From: a virus
Virus record (IMG/VR): IMGVR_UViG_3300044714_000138
Span: 1-41,113 of that record
DNA length: 41,113 nt
Reading direction: 5' to 3' (one strand)
Position 1 is the stretch's first letter. Every line of letters begins with the position of its first letter. The notes under the pieces were generated by a model. That model was not told the origin of the DNA. It made no database searches and saw only the letters and a list, made by a program, of their open reading frames with translations. Shown in pieces: positions 7,294 to 14,428 of the stretch. Position numbers and translations under genes: made by a program.

Positions 7294-7484
7294 TTATGAT
7301 TACTCGGAGTAGATAATTCAGAACATACATTAAAAATAACTCCATCCTCATTTTGTAATTGAATTATTTCGGGATGTCCTATTTTATTTAAAGAAATATT
7401 AACTATGGTTCCCGTTATATATTTCTTTTTACGATCTTCATAATAAAAAGAAGTTGCCCTGTCTCCACATTTAAAATCATTCAT
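7290..7484 (-). CDS. Hypothetical small beta-rich protein
   Basis: About 64 aa from the ATG at 7484 (MNDFKCGDRATSFYY), preceded by GGAG at about 6 bases; the frame is open to 7517. Alternating polar/hydrophobic stretches (YITGTIVNISLNKIG, EIIQLQNEDGVIFNV) suggest a small SH3-like beta barrel, as seen in several phage accessory proteins. It overlaps the next gene by 4 bases. Confidence 0.6.
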   Translation of the reverse strand: MNDFKCGDRATSFYYEDRKKKYITGTIVNISLNKIGHPEIIQLQNEDGVIFNVCSELSTPSNHK

Positions 7485-7559
7485 GGTTACTCCGGTAGTT
7501 TTGGTAATGGCATCCAATGGGTTACATCGTTAATAGTATAAACAAACATCTATAGGCTC

Positions 7560-7736
7560 CTATTGTATCCCATACCATAACTTATAAAACCAATCATGGA
7601 TATGCTCAGGATGAAAAGCAAAATTAAAGGCAAAATTAACCACAGAACAAATACAGAAAATCATAAAAATAAATCCCAGAAACAAAAATATTCCGCATAT
7701 TAATGTTGCAATGGCGTCACCAATAGTAAAATTCAT
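7560..7736 (-). CDS. Single-TM micro-protein downstream of the endolysin (holin candidate 2)
   Basis: 58 aa: MNFTIGDAIATLICGIFLF... One long, very hydrophobic segment covers residues about 8-33, with two Cys and many Phe, followed by an aromatic, His-rich cytoplasmic-looking tail (FHPEHIHDWFYKLW). It begins 5 bases after the previous micro-gene stops. Position behind endolysin makes a holin or antiholin role plausible. It resembles no family I can name. Confidence 0.6.
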   Translation of the reverse strand: MNFTIGDAIATLICGIFLFLGFIFMIFCICSVVNFAFNFAFHPEHIHDWFYKLWYGIQ

Positions 7737-7741
7737 TTATG

Positions 7742-7885
7742 CTAATATCCCGTAATTATAATGCAATCATTTTGTATTGAATTATGCATATGTTTATCTA
7801 ATATATACCCTCCGTAAATAATAGAAAACCCTATTAAGGAGCCCAATACCATAATAAATGCAGCAATAAGAATGCCTTGAATCAT
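7742..7885 (-). CDS. Single-TM micro-protein overlapping the endolysin (holin candidate 1)
   Basis: 47 aa: MIQGILIAAFIMVLGSLIG... A single membrane helix spans residues about 3-28, with Gly and Ser on one face, followed by a short polar tail (DKHMHNSIQND). Its ATG overlaps the endolysin TGA stop as ATGA, so it is translated by reinitiation behind endolysin. Size and topology match small holins or pinholins, although the endolysin has no visible SAR signal. Confidence 0.65.
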   Translation of the reverse strand: MIQGILIAAFIMVLGSLIGFSIIYGGYILDKHMHNSIQNDCIIITGY

Positions 7886-8499
7886 CTATAACACCTCTTC
7901 AGCCATCCTTCTAACTTGTTATCTTGCGTCTTATCATGCGCCACAATGCAGCGGAAGAGGGATTCGCGTACTGCGATAAGACATGACTTAAAAACCAACT
8001 TGGTAGCATGTCCAGTAGAATGCCTATTTACCTCGCACAGTGTATACGGTCCAAATATACCATCTATCTCGACGAATCTATCTCTCCAATTTGCATTAAT
8101 CGCACGCTGCACCAGTTCAGCAGCCTTCTTATGACCATGCTGAACTGTCATATCAAAGATGTAATTGCAGATGTCTTGGTGCTCTATTTGGTCATAGATT
8201 GGGAGCCAGAAGTATTTTTGGTAGATTAGCTTTGCCTGATTAATCTCAAGAGAGATTATATATTCTTTAATAGAGCAACCGGATGATACGATATCCTCAA
8301 TAGTAATATGATTTACATGTGCCGAACTAATCTTTACCGATTTAGTAAATGGGAGATCATTTAAGTATTCCCCCTTCAATGACTCAATAAACTTCTCCGA
8401 TATTCCATACTTAGTAATCCCGCCGCGATCAGTAGGATCATTGTTTAAACCTTTTTCATTCTCGATTACGTAGTCGAAGGCGATGTCAAATTTAGTCAT
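7882..8499 (-). CDS. Endolysin, glycosyl hydrolase family 108 muramidase
   Basis: 205 aa. The N-terminus has the GH108 signature: E15-KG, DPTDRGGITKYGIS (residues 21-34), with E15 the expected catalytic acid. YFWLPIYDQI and NYIFDMTVQHG are further family blocks, and the C-terminal part (DGIFGPYTL) matches the peptidoglycan-binding domain typical of these enzymes. There is an apparent insertion around residues 37-75, longer than in usual members. It degrades murein at lysis. No signal peptide is visible, so release should depend on a holin, and the two TM micro-genes follow immediately. Confidence 0.9.
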   Translation of the reverse strand: MTKFDIAFDYVIENEKGLNNDPTDRGGITKYGISEKFIESLKGEYLNDLPFTKSVKISSAHVNHITIEDIVSSGCSIKEYIISLEINQAKLIYQKYFWLPIYDQIEHQDICNYIFDMTVQHGHKKAAELVQRAINANWRDRFVEIDGIFGPYTLCEVNRHSTGHATKLVFKSCLIAVRESLFRCIVAHDKTQDNKLEGWLKRCYR

Positions 8500-8520
8500 A
8501 ATATTACCAATAATTAGCTG

Positions 8521-8730
8521 TTAATCATACCTACCGTTTCTTCTATTCCAGGAGTTAATTGCTTCAATTTGGGTTTCTCCTCTTCTGCTAACATCACACC
8601 ATCCGCATGCAACGATATGGCAATCCGTATATAATCCGTCGCTTTCTTCGTAGTATCGCGGCACTCCTTGCTTACCTTCATCTTCAGAACAAAAAGGACA
8701 AGGTTTTAATTCATATTCTACTTTTGGCAT
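8521..8730 (-). CDS. Lar-like restriction alleviation protein
   Basis: 69 aa: LKPCPFC near the N-terminus, a second pair CGWC in the middle, and the end block ETQIEAINSWNRR. This is the signature of the Lar family (two CxxC knuckles and EAI..WNRR). Rac-prophage Lar lowers type I restriction by enhancing host modification; most phage members are untested. It precedes the endolysin in the early operon. Confidence 0.8.
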   Translation of the reverse strand: MPKVEYELKPCPFCSEDEGKQGVPRYYEESDGLYTDCHIVACGWCDVSRRGETQIEAINSWNRRNGRYD

Positions 8731-8743
8731 AACTTACTCCATA

Positions 8744-8938
8744 CTAATTCTCATATAAATCCCAAAGATTTTCATATAGGACCTTCTCAAACTCAGCTCC
8801 TAGCTCTTCTTGATTGGCAACAAGATAAGTATAAAATCTATTCTGTTGCTCATTAAACATTTGATACCATTCAAATATCTCAAGAGCCACGTCAGAGTCG
8901 TGATTCTCATGATATATAATACAGCAATATTTTTCCAT
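8744..8938 (-). CDS. Hypothetical acidic protein
   Basis: 64 aa from the ATG at 8938 (MEKYCCIIYHENHDSDVAL). The frame is open further to a TTG at 9022, which would overlap the preceding gene by 58 bases and lacks a Shine-Dalgarno site. Acidic, aromatic-rich and helical (LEIFEWYQMFNEQQNRFY). No family recognised. Confidence 0.55.
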   Translation of the reverse strand: MEKYCCIIYHENHDSDVALEIFEWYQMFNEQQNRFYTYLVANQEELGAEFEKVLYENLWDLYEN

Positions 8939-8964
8939 CAAGTTGCTCACTTCAAATAGATATT

Positions 8965-9411
8965 TTATGTATTTAGGATTATTTTGATAAACATCATTTT
9001 TATATCTAAAAAATACGGGCAATTTAGGCTAAAAGTAGGCTTAAGAATCCAAGTGATAATAATACCGTTACAAGACACAGAAGAATTATACATATAGGGC
9101 CCATGATCTTCAGTCAAAAATATTATGTCATTATATGTACTATCCATAATAAAATTTGCAAAATCATTAGCGACGCTTTCAATATCATCGTCACTTAATT
9201 GAACCTTAGAATCAGGATAGAAAACAAATTCATCATTGATAAGATGACCACTAAAATAATGAGAAATATGTCTAACATCATCTAGAGTATAAATAATTTT
9301 ATTATTCCCATTGTGAATAAACACCGATGATTTCTTCAATCTTTTATCAATAATACTTCCCATGCTCTTTATTATTTTATCTAAATTATTAGTTTTTATT
9401 GTATTATTCAT
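8965..9411 (-). CDS. Hypothetical protein
   Basis: 148 aa from the ATG at 9411, which follows two bases after the stop of the coiled-coil gene. A basic start, a region predicted as mixed alpha/beta (SVFIHNGNNKIIYTLDDVRHI), acidic centre (LSDDDIESVANDFANFIMD), then a Cys-containing beta-rich end. No family recognised. Confidence 0.6.
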   Translation of the reverse strand: MNNTIKTNNLDKIIKSMGSIIDKRLKKSSVFIHNGNNKIIYTLDDVRHISHYFSGHLINDEFVFYPDSKVQLSDDDIESVANDFANFIMDSTYNDIIFLTEDHGPYMYNSSVSCNGIIITWILKPTFSLNCPYFLDIKMMFIKIILNT

Positions 9412-9412
9412 A

Positions 9413-9790
9413 TCAATCTTTATCAATTTTTATAGAAATATTATCAATAATTTTATCGAACACCATATTGGAGACCTCGCAAATGAAATGATAATTCGTC
9501 ATTTGTTCTTTTATTCTTTTATTAATATCACTAAAACTCTTAATACGCTCATCAAAATCCCTCATGATTTTGTCACATTCAGAAAATCTCTCAAATCCCT
9601 TTATCTTCTCTGGTATATTTGCAAACTGAACTACCAGGCTATCAATATTGTTAAGTTTTCTAGCCATAAGATTATAAAGCTCTTCATGTTTTTCATATAA
9701 ATGTTTAACTTTACTAAGACTACCAAAGCTAGATAATATATCAATTTTTCGCTCTATTTCCCTAATTTTTTCTTTTATATCATAACTCAT
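9413..9790 (-). CDS. Hypothetical coiled-coil protein
   Basis: 125 aa, almost entirely charged heptad-like helix (IREIERKIDILSSFGSL, HEELYNLMARKLNNIDSL, CDKIMRDFDERIKSF). Probably a dimeric coiled coil. It overlaps the zinc protein by one base (TAATG) and is followed two bases later by the next gene, forming a tight three-gene set. Function unknown. Confidence 0.65.
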   Translation of the reverse strand: MSYDIKEKIREIERKIDILSSFGSLSKVKHLYEKHEELYNLMARKLNNIDSLVVQFANIPEKIKGFERFSECDKIMRDFDERIKSFSDINKRIKEQMTNYHFICEVSNMVFDKIIDNISIKIDKD

Positions 9791-9996
9791 TAGTTATCCT
9801 CATTCGCATCAAACCCACACCAAGCACAAAGTCCATGAATTACATTAGACTCATGATTTTCTTTCCTACATTTAGGACAACTAAGCAAAGCAATGTCCTC
9901 GGAATAAGTAAGAAAACCATTACCGACCTTATTATAATTATCATCACAATAAATAATATTGTTATCCTTTATTTGTTTAATAAATTTTACTTTCAC
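9790..9996 (-). CDS. Small zinc-ribbon protein
   Basis: 68 aa from a GTG at 9996 that overlaps the previous stop (TAGTG). The N-terminal part is beta-rich, then CPKC and CAWCG (C-x2-C twice) form a zinc ribbon near residues 40-60, ending in an acidic tail. Joins at least six other CxxC proteins in this operon. Function unknown. Confidence 0.6.
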   Translation of the reverse strand: MKVKFIKQIKDNNIIYCDDNYNKVGNGFLTYSEDIALLSCPKCRKENHESNVIHGLCAWCGFDANEDN

Positions 9997-10163
9997 TACT
10001 TATACACCATTTTATTTTTTTTGAGAGCTTGCAAACCTTCTTCCCACCGCTTCTTTTCATGCTCGGCACATCTATAAATAAATGCAGGACCCTTTTCTGT
10101 ATAATAAGAAAGAAGCTTAATTAAATCAGATTTTTTATCGCATTCTTTTACTATGCATTTCAT
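9996..10163 (-). CDS. Small Cys/His protein
   Basis: 55 aa: MKCIVKECDKKSDLIK..., with C-x4-C at the N-terminus and C-x2-H (RCAEHEKKRW) in the middle, a likely single zinc site, then a basic helix. It starts two bases after the preceding gene ends and overlaps the next start by one base, so it is a real member of the operon. Confidence 0.6.
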   Translation of the reverse strand: MKCIVKECDKKSDLIKLLSYYTEKGPAFIYRCAEHEKKRWEEGLQALKKNKMVYK

Positions 10164-10165
10164 GA

Positions 10166-10384
10166 TTATTTAACTCCAACAAACACCCAATCTTTACCCG
10201 ACCATTTTAATTTTATTTTAGAACATTTAATATCTTCATCTACTGCCTTAGTCTGTAATTCCGAACTATTAAAACAAGAACATGGCTGTGGAGTTATAGC
10301 CCAGTAGTTTCCAGTCGTAGCATAATAACAATCCGGAAGATGAGCAGCTTCAGCGGTGCGCATACTGCTTGCTGCTGCCTGCAT
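10166..10384 (-). CDS. Hypothetical protein with a Cys pair
   Basis: 72 aa, ATG at 10384 with AGAGG directly upstream. The first 15 residues are Ala-rich. Further on are CYYATTGNYWAITPQPCSC and a C-terminal beta hairpin (KIKLKWSGKDWVFVGVK). No recognisable family. First gene after a 124-base gap that follows the NAMPT-like gene; nothing convincing is seen in that gap. Confidence 0.5.
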   Translation of the reverse strand: MQAAASSMRTAEAAHLPDCYYATTGNYWAITPQPCSCFNSSELQTKAVDEDIKCSKIKLKWSGKDWVFVGVK

Positions 10385-10508
10385 GGCCTCTAATCGATCC
10401 CAAAAAAGGTGACTGACCTAACATAATTTAAACTCCAAATAACCCGTTATGAATTACTTATCATATTTATCGCAAGCATCAAAGGAAATAGTCATAATTT
10501 TAAGAAAT

Positions 10509-11924
10509 TTAGTCAGATGCTCCTTTTCCATCTTTAAAAACCAACTTTAGTTCATTATCATCTTGATGGAATTGCTTCCATGTTTGATTTTGTAAGCACT
10601 GATAATTACCATTGTTATCTTTAATAACTTTTAGCAATCCGCTATGTGATTTCTTTGTGCCATCATCCGTTTTGGGATCTTTGGTAATAGCCCTACCAAC
10701 TCCATTAATCTCGCAATAAGTGGCTTTTACAGCCCATCCTAGTGTATCGCGAGTATTATACTGATAAGTATAACTTCCAATACCGAAAATAATGTTAGTG
10801 CTCGCAAATCCTTTTTGCTTTAATCCTTCACAAATAGCCTCGCATCGCTCTAAAGTAATTGAGTCACCATATATAGCGCCAATATGTGGGTCTAGTTCTT
10901 TATAACCTTTGTTATTAATAGTGCCTCCAAATATTTCCCATAAGCATTTTATTAATCCTTTGGATTCGGATGTATCTGGATCAGGAATGGAATAATCACC
11001 GCAAATAATTTTTACTGGATCACCACTATCGGGTCGAATGACAACTTTTCCGTTGCGCGACATGATCTTATCTTTTAAAAATGGCAGTATATTATCAACA
11101 ACATGCCACAAATCCCAAGTATCACTGACAATACTAACAATACCGGAAGGGTAAATATCCTCAATAAGTCTGCGATATGTCTCATGCTCATCTTCTTTTC
11201 CTCCTGCGCTCATTACGCTATGTTCAGTAGCAGGAACACTAGTACCACATGATAACTGATTATCATAATATCGATGCCTAAATAAAATGGCCGGAATAGT
11301 ATCGGTACCCTTAAAATATTCAAGATGCGCAGCCCCCGACATCATTGCAGCTTCCAGGCCATACATTCCCCTAAAACTAAAATCATGAGCCTGATAATCA
11401 ACAAATTCTGGGCAACTGGATGTCTCGATAGCATACTTATCAAGCAATAAACGATATTCGCGAGCTATTGTGGCGCTAGTGCATGGCCCCCATAAGGTGC
11501 ATGACAATATAGTTTCTAACATATTAGTAAGCCAGTAAAACTCTGGCTTTGTATTAAACATAACAAGAGCAGGAACTCCTGATGGTACAACAGCCCCTTC
11601 AGGTAAGGCATAAATAGCTAATGGCAGAAATCCCTGATGGTGCAACTCATAAATATGAGTATGCATTCTAGATATACCTAAAGTTTCCTTGATCACATAA
11701 TGATAATTAAGATGCCCTAATCCATTGAAAAACTTCTTGAATTGCTCTATTAAATATTCATTAATAAAATATCTTAATCCAAAAAATACCGAATGGTTTA
11801 CCCCTGGCATCCTTGATTTTCTAGGAGTGAAATTACTAAATACTAATTCAGTTCCTTTAGGATATTGATCAACATGTCCAACCTTATAAAAGTCTTTTAG
11901 TAAACAAGGATTAACATACATCAT
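10509..11924 (-). CDS. Nicotinamide phosphoribosyltransferase-family enzyme (NadV/Namat type)
   Basis: 471 aa, the usual NAMPT length. Conserved blocks: HDFSFRG (about 180-186), SVPATEHSVM (229-238, holding the catalytic-type His 235), SDTWD (267-271), IRPDSGDP (296-303, phosphate binding), GDSITLERCE and a GIGSYTYQ loop, then KDPKTDDG. NAMPT joins nicotinamide to PRPP to give NMN. In phage NARP1, a NAMPT-family enzyme (Namat) instead uses ADP-ribose pyrophosphate to give NAD+ directly. The gene overlaps the PRPP-synthetase-like gene by one base (TAATG), and no NMN adenylyltransferase is encoded nearby, which favours a NARP1-like role. Confidence 0.92.
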   Translation of the reverse strand: MMYVNPCLLKDFYKVGHVDQYPKGTELVFSNFTPRKSRMPGVNHSVFFGLRYFINEYLIEQFKKFFNGLGHLNYHYVIKETLGISRMHTHIYELHHQGFLPLAIYALPEGAVVPSGVPALVMFNTKPEFYWLTNMLETILSCTLWGPCTSATIAREYRLLLDKYAIETSSCPEFVDYQAHDFSFRGMYGLEAAMMSGAAHLEYFKGTDTIPAILFRHRYYDNQLSCGTSVPATEHSVMSAGGKEDEHETYRRLIEDIYPSGIVSIVSDTWDLWHVVDNILPFLKDKIMSRNGKVVIRPDSGDPVKIICGDYSIPDPDTSESKGLIKCLWEIFGGTINNKGYKELDPHIGAIYGDSITLERCEAICEGLKQKGFASTNIIFGIGSYTYQYNTRDTLGWAVKATYCEINGVGRAITKDPKTDDGTKKSHSGLLKVIKDNNGNYQCLQNQTWKQFHQDDNELKLVFKDGKGASD

Positions 11925-12727
11925 TAAATCACCTTAAATTGAGTTATGCGCGGAATGAAAAGATCTTGGTAACTATTTGTACAATATATATGATCGAAAT
12001 ACTCTAAAAGAGTATTTATCCCATTAGTAAATAAGCCATGCGCTACAAACAAGTCCAATGGAGTATTAGGAAAATGTTCTTTGAAGCATTTAGCATCAGC
12101 AATAAATGTTCCTCCTGCATCACATAAATCATCAACAATAATCGCATGATTAATTTTTTCTAATTCGCTTTTTATATAGTGTTTACTTTCATCATCAAGA
12201 GTAACCACGATATTATCTCTTCCTTTTCGATATTTAGTAAAATGACCGATCTTTGCGCCAAAATCTATATTATTAGTATGCTGATCCCCTCCTATTATAA
12301 CACCTTCTATTTTTTTATTTGTTATATGATAAATATCCAATAAACTAGCATTATTAATTGCTTTTAAACTCAAATCACTATGAGGAGAAAAAATACCAAT
12401 ACTTTCAATATTTAATGAATTTATAATATTAGAAACAACATCCCTAAAATAATTAGGCTCACCAGGATTAAAAGCTCTATCAGAGCGCATTCCCAATAAA
12501 TAAATAATTTCCAATCTATAAATATAAAAATCATGCTTCCTAAGCGCGGAAACCAAGCACAATAAATATTCCAATGCTGCAAAAGAAGTTATTCTGCATT
12601 TAATTGCCACCAACTCTTTAACATCAAGGTTACTCAAATCCAGACGTAAACTACGCTGACCATCCGGATAAAGAATATGTTCCGCTACAGCATCACATTC
12701 AAAATCTTTTAATATTATTGTTTGCAT
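11924..12727 (-). CDS. PRPP-synthetase-family pyrophosphokinase (candidate Adps)
   Basis: 267 aa, shorter than housekeeping PRPP synthetase (about 315). Seen: LLGMRSDRAF (77-86, ATP-loop equivalent), FSPHSD (113-118), YRKGRDN (166-172) and the phosphoribosyl loop IIVDDLCDAGGT (196-207). The family transfers pyrophosphate from ATP to a ribose 5-phosphate. In NARP1, the homologue Adps acts on ADP-ribose. Tight coupling to the NAMPT-family gene suggests a dedicated two-enzyme path. Whether the substrate is ribose 5-phosphate or ADP-ribose cannot be read from sequence alone. Confidence 0.85.
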   Translation of the reverse strand: MQTIILKDFECDAVAEHILYPDGQRSLRLDLSNLDVKELVAIKCRITSFAALEYLLCLVSALRKHDFYIYRLEIIYLLGMRSDRAFNPGEPNYFRDVVSNIINSLNIESIGIFSPHSDLSLKAINNASLLDIYHITNKKIEGVIIGGDQHTNNIDFGAKIGHFTKYRKGRDNIVVTLDDESKHYIKSELEKINHAIIVDDLCDAGGTFIADAKCFKEHFPNTPLDLFVAHGLFTNGINTLLEYFDHIYCTNSYQDLFIPRITQFKVI

Positions 12728-12739
12728 TTTGCTTTATCC

Positions 12740-13054
12740 TCATTGCTTAACAGCTTGATCAGCTTCTAGTTTAACTGCTTCAGCATAAATTTTAGCCAGT
12801 TCATTTTTTAATAATGAATCAATATTTGATCCCACTAGATTACTCAACCTTTCAAGCATCCTCATTCTAAGGTGTTCCACTAATCCAATAGTATGATGGA
12901 CAGTCATCTCGCCACCGGCAAGGATTAATTCCCCATCATGGTTATACCCCATGAATATAAAATGACAGTCTTTACCTGTTTCAATAAATTCAATCATTTT
13001 ATTCATTGCATTTTTGTATTTATCTTGATCGTCATTAGTCTTTTCATTGCTCAT
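12740..13054 (-). CDS. Hypothetical protein upstream of the NAD pair
   Basis: 104 aa. A charged N-terminus, a central beta segment (CHFIFMGYNHDGELILAGG), then a helical C-terminal half (LVEHLRMRMLERLSNLV). It lies 12 bases before the PRPP-synthetase-like gene, same strand, so it is co-transcribed. No family recognised; an accessory role to NAD metabolism is only positional inference. Confidence 0.6.
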   Translation of the reverse strand: MSNEKTNDDQDKYKNAMNKMIEFIETGKDCHFIFMGYNHDGELILAGGEMTVHHTIGLVEHLRMRMLERLSNLVGSNIDSLLKNELAKIYAEAVKLEADQAVKQ

Positions 13055-13152
13055 TTATTTCTCCAAAATTTAAACATAAATCATTATTACAGCTAAATTA
13101 GACTTGCCATGCATCATTAAGAACAATTTCAAGGAGGAGGACTTATAATAAA

Positions 13153-13338
13153 TTAATTGATAACTAATGCCATATTTTCTCTTATCATCATTTGTTCAGT
13201 TTTTTTTAAGCAATGATTACACTGATAACGATGGATTTTACGATACTCTTTCGAGGCACCTGATCCTAAAGAAATAAAACGATATTTAATATCTTTTCGA
13301 TAATCGTGTATGCCGAGTCTACATAATAATTTTCGCAT
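13153..13338 (-). CDS. Small zinc-finger protein (DUF1660-like), first gene of the early operon
   Basis: 61 aa from the ATG at 13338, preceded by GGGAGAG; the frame is open to 13377. MRKLLCRLGIHDY at the start and CNHCLKK later give the C..H...C-x2-C pattern of DUF1660-type prophage proteins, also found in the last gene of the operon. It is the first gene after a strong promoter at 13414-13442. Confidence 0.65.
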   Translation of the reverse strand: MRKLLCRLGIHDYRKDIKYRFISLGSGASKEYRKIHRYQCNHCLKKTEQMMIRENMALVIN

Positions 13339-13413
13339 TATTCTCTCCCAAACATACACAAAATCGACAATAACCACTTACTTCTACTGCCGAACGGCAT
13401 TTGTGTAATTGTG

Positions 13414-13442
13414 ATGATATCTAAAGCAACTGATAATGTCAA
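13414..13442 (-). promoter_or_regulatory. Early minus-strand promoter
   Basis: TTGACA (13442-13437), 17-bp spacer, TATCAT (13419-13414) on the minus strand, close to sigma-70 consensus. It points at the operon that runs from 13338 through the NAD pair to the lysis genes. Immediately upstream of the -35 is a segment similar to the one upstream of the RHH promoter at 5966. Confidence 0.7.
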
Positions 13443-13814
13443 GAAAAATGTATTACACTTTTGTTATTATTACGTTGATTTTGACTTTATGTGCGAAGAT
13501 AGGCTCAAAGTTTGGTATTTTGTCGGCAAAGTTTAGCATTTTCACGTAATTTATTATGAGATTATTTGATCATTCGTACTAAATCAAGTTTCTAGGATGA
13601 TGACAGTCAAATGTCAATAGACTTATGGAAATCGGGAATATCCACGGAAATCGGGAAATCTGAAGGCTATTACATTAAAACTTACCTGTTCAAAATTTAT
13701 TACCGCCGATAATGTTATCTTATAGTTTCAAATATTCACTAACTAAATAGATTAATAAATAAACAGATTAATAATGAAATTACATGTTACATTTCGCAAT
13801 AAATATTTTAAAAT

Positions 13815-13857
13815 AATACATGAAATGTATTGACTATCTAATACATACAATGTATTA
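13815..13857 (+). promoter_or_regulatory. Operator pair overlying a plus-strand promoter
   Basis: Operator 1 AATACATGAAATGTATT (13815-13831) and operator 2 AATACATACAATGTATT (13840-13856) are perfect 7-bp inverted repeats with 3-base centres, 25 bp apart. The promoter is TTGACT (13830-13835), 17 bp, TATTAT (13853-13858). Operator 1 touches the -35 and operator 2 fills the spacer and reaches the -10, so a bound repressor should block transcription. The HTH protein at 14078 is the nearest candidate ligand. Confidence 0.75.
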
Positions 13858-13904
13858 TTAACTTATCAAGTCAATGAGGGCTTGATAAAAATAAGGATTA
13901 AAAG

Positions 13905-14072
13905 ATGAGACAAGAATTTTGCGAAGTAAAGACACGTAAAACAGCAATTAAACATATGCCCTGGGCGTCATGGATAGTTAAAGTTTGTGGAGGGTATCGT
14001 GGTTTTGAATCTTATTCAGACTATCATCTTTTTGTAGATGGTAAAGAAAATAAAAAACATATCGTACGGTAA
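13905..14072 (+). CDS. Small hypothetical protein, first gene of the operator-controlled operon
   Basis: 55 aa with AAGGA 7 bases before the ATG. Trp/Tyr-rich: MRQEFCEVKTRKTAIKH, then PWASWIVKVCGGYRGFESY. The alternating pattern suggests a small beta sheet. It is five bases upstream of the HTH gene and shares its promoter. No family recognised. Confidence 0.6.
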   Translation: MRQEFCEVKTRKTAIKHMPWASWIVKVCGGYRGFESYSDYHLFVDGKENKKHIVR

Positions 14073-14077
14073 AAGAA

Positions 14078-14293
14078 ATGTCTATGAATCCAATTCAAGA
14101 ATTATTAAAAAAAACCGGACTCAACCAATCCGAACTTCAACGAGAGCTAGGATTAAAAACAGTAACCACTGTCTGGCGCTGGGTCAACGAATGGGATAAG
14201 TATATCCCCAGCTATAAAAATCAAACCCTGTTGATCACAATAGCTAAAAAATATGGCATAAATTTAACTTATGACGATTTAAGTAAAAGATAG
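14078..14293 (+). CDS. Helix-turn-helix transcriptional regulator (Cro/XRE-like)
   Basis: 71 aa. LLKKTGLNQSELQRELGLKTVTTVWRWV (about residues 9-36) fits a lambda-repressor-like HTH, followed by a second helical part (LLITIAKKYGINLTYDDL). Cro size, no dimerisation or cleavage domain. It lies downstream of the two-palindrome promoter and is probably autoregulated through it. Confidence 0.7.
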   Translation: MSMNPIQELLKKTGLNQSELQRELGLKTVTTVWRWVNEWDKYIPSYKNQTLLITIAKKYGINLTYDDLSKR

Positions 14294-14347
14294 TAAACGA
14301 TATTAAATTTATCCCCATCCTATTGACTAAAATTCAGCTAAATGTAA

Positions 14348-14428
14348 AACTAGGATGTCCCTCTCATTTACCTCACCCAAATAGGCGCACACCTAGTTCC
14401 TCATAGCACCAATCCAATAGCGCCTATT
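14348..14428. repeat. Interlocked inverted repeats between convergent genes
   Basis: AACTAGG (14348-14354) pairs with CCTAGTT (14392-14398), and AATAGGCGC (14380-14388) pairs with GCGCCTATT (14420-14428). The second pair's left arm lies inside the first pair's loop, which is pseudoknot topology. The element lies in the 130 bases between the HTH gene and the VRR-NUC gene, overlapping the latter's stop. No U-run follows, so it is not a standard terminator. Confidence 0.45.

Larger units (their letters stand above)
13378..13904. other. 527-base intergenic control region
   Basis: No gene is visible. It holds a minus-strand early promoter (13414-13442) and a plus-strand promoter with two palindromic operators (13815-13858). 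There is also a direct repeat of GGAAATCGGGAA at 13627-13638 and 13646-13657 (19-bp step) and an AT-rich stretch. The divergent layout resembles a lambdoid early control region. Confidence 0.7.

Noticed and set aside
8939-9022. Frameshift fusion of the 8965-9411 and 8744-8938 genes
   Set aside because: The frames overlap only by chance extension to a TTG; the ATG at 8938 gives two separate adjacent genes without needing a frameshift.
10385-10508. 13-codon micro-ORF in the gap after the NAMPT-like gene
   Set aside because: Too short, without a clear ribosome site or context; no other content is seen in this gap.
13838-13870. dif-like Xer site near the palindromic promoter
   Set aside because: The TAATACAT/ATGTATTA palindrome is better explained as an operator because it repeats 25 bp away and overlies a promoter; the XerC/XerD arms do not match well.
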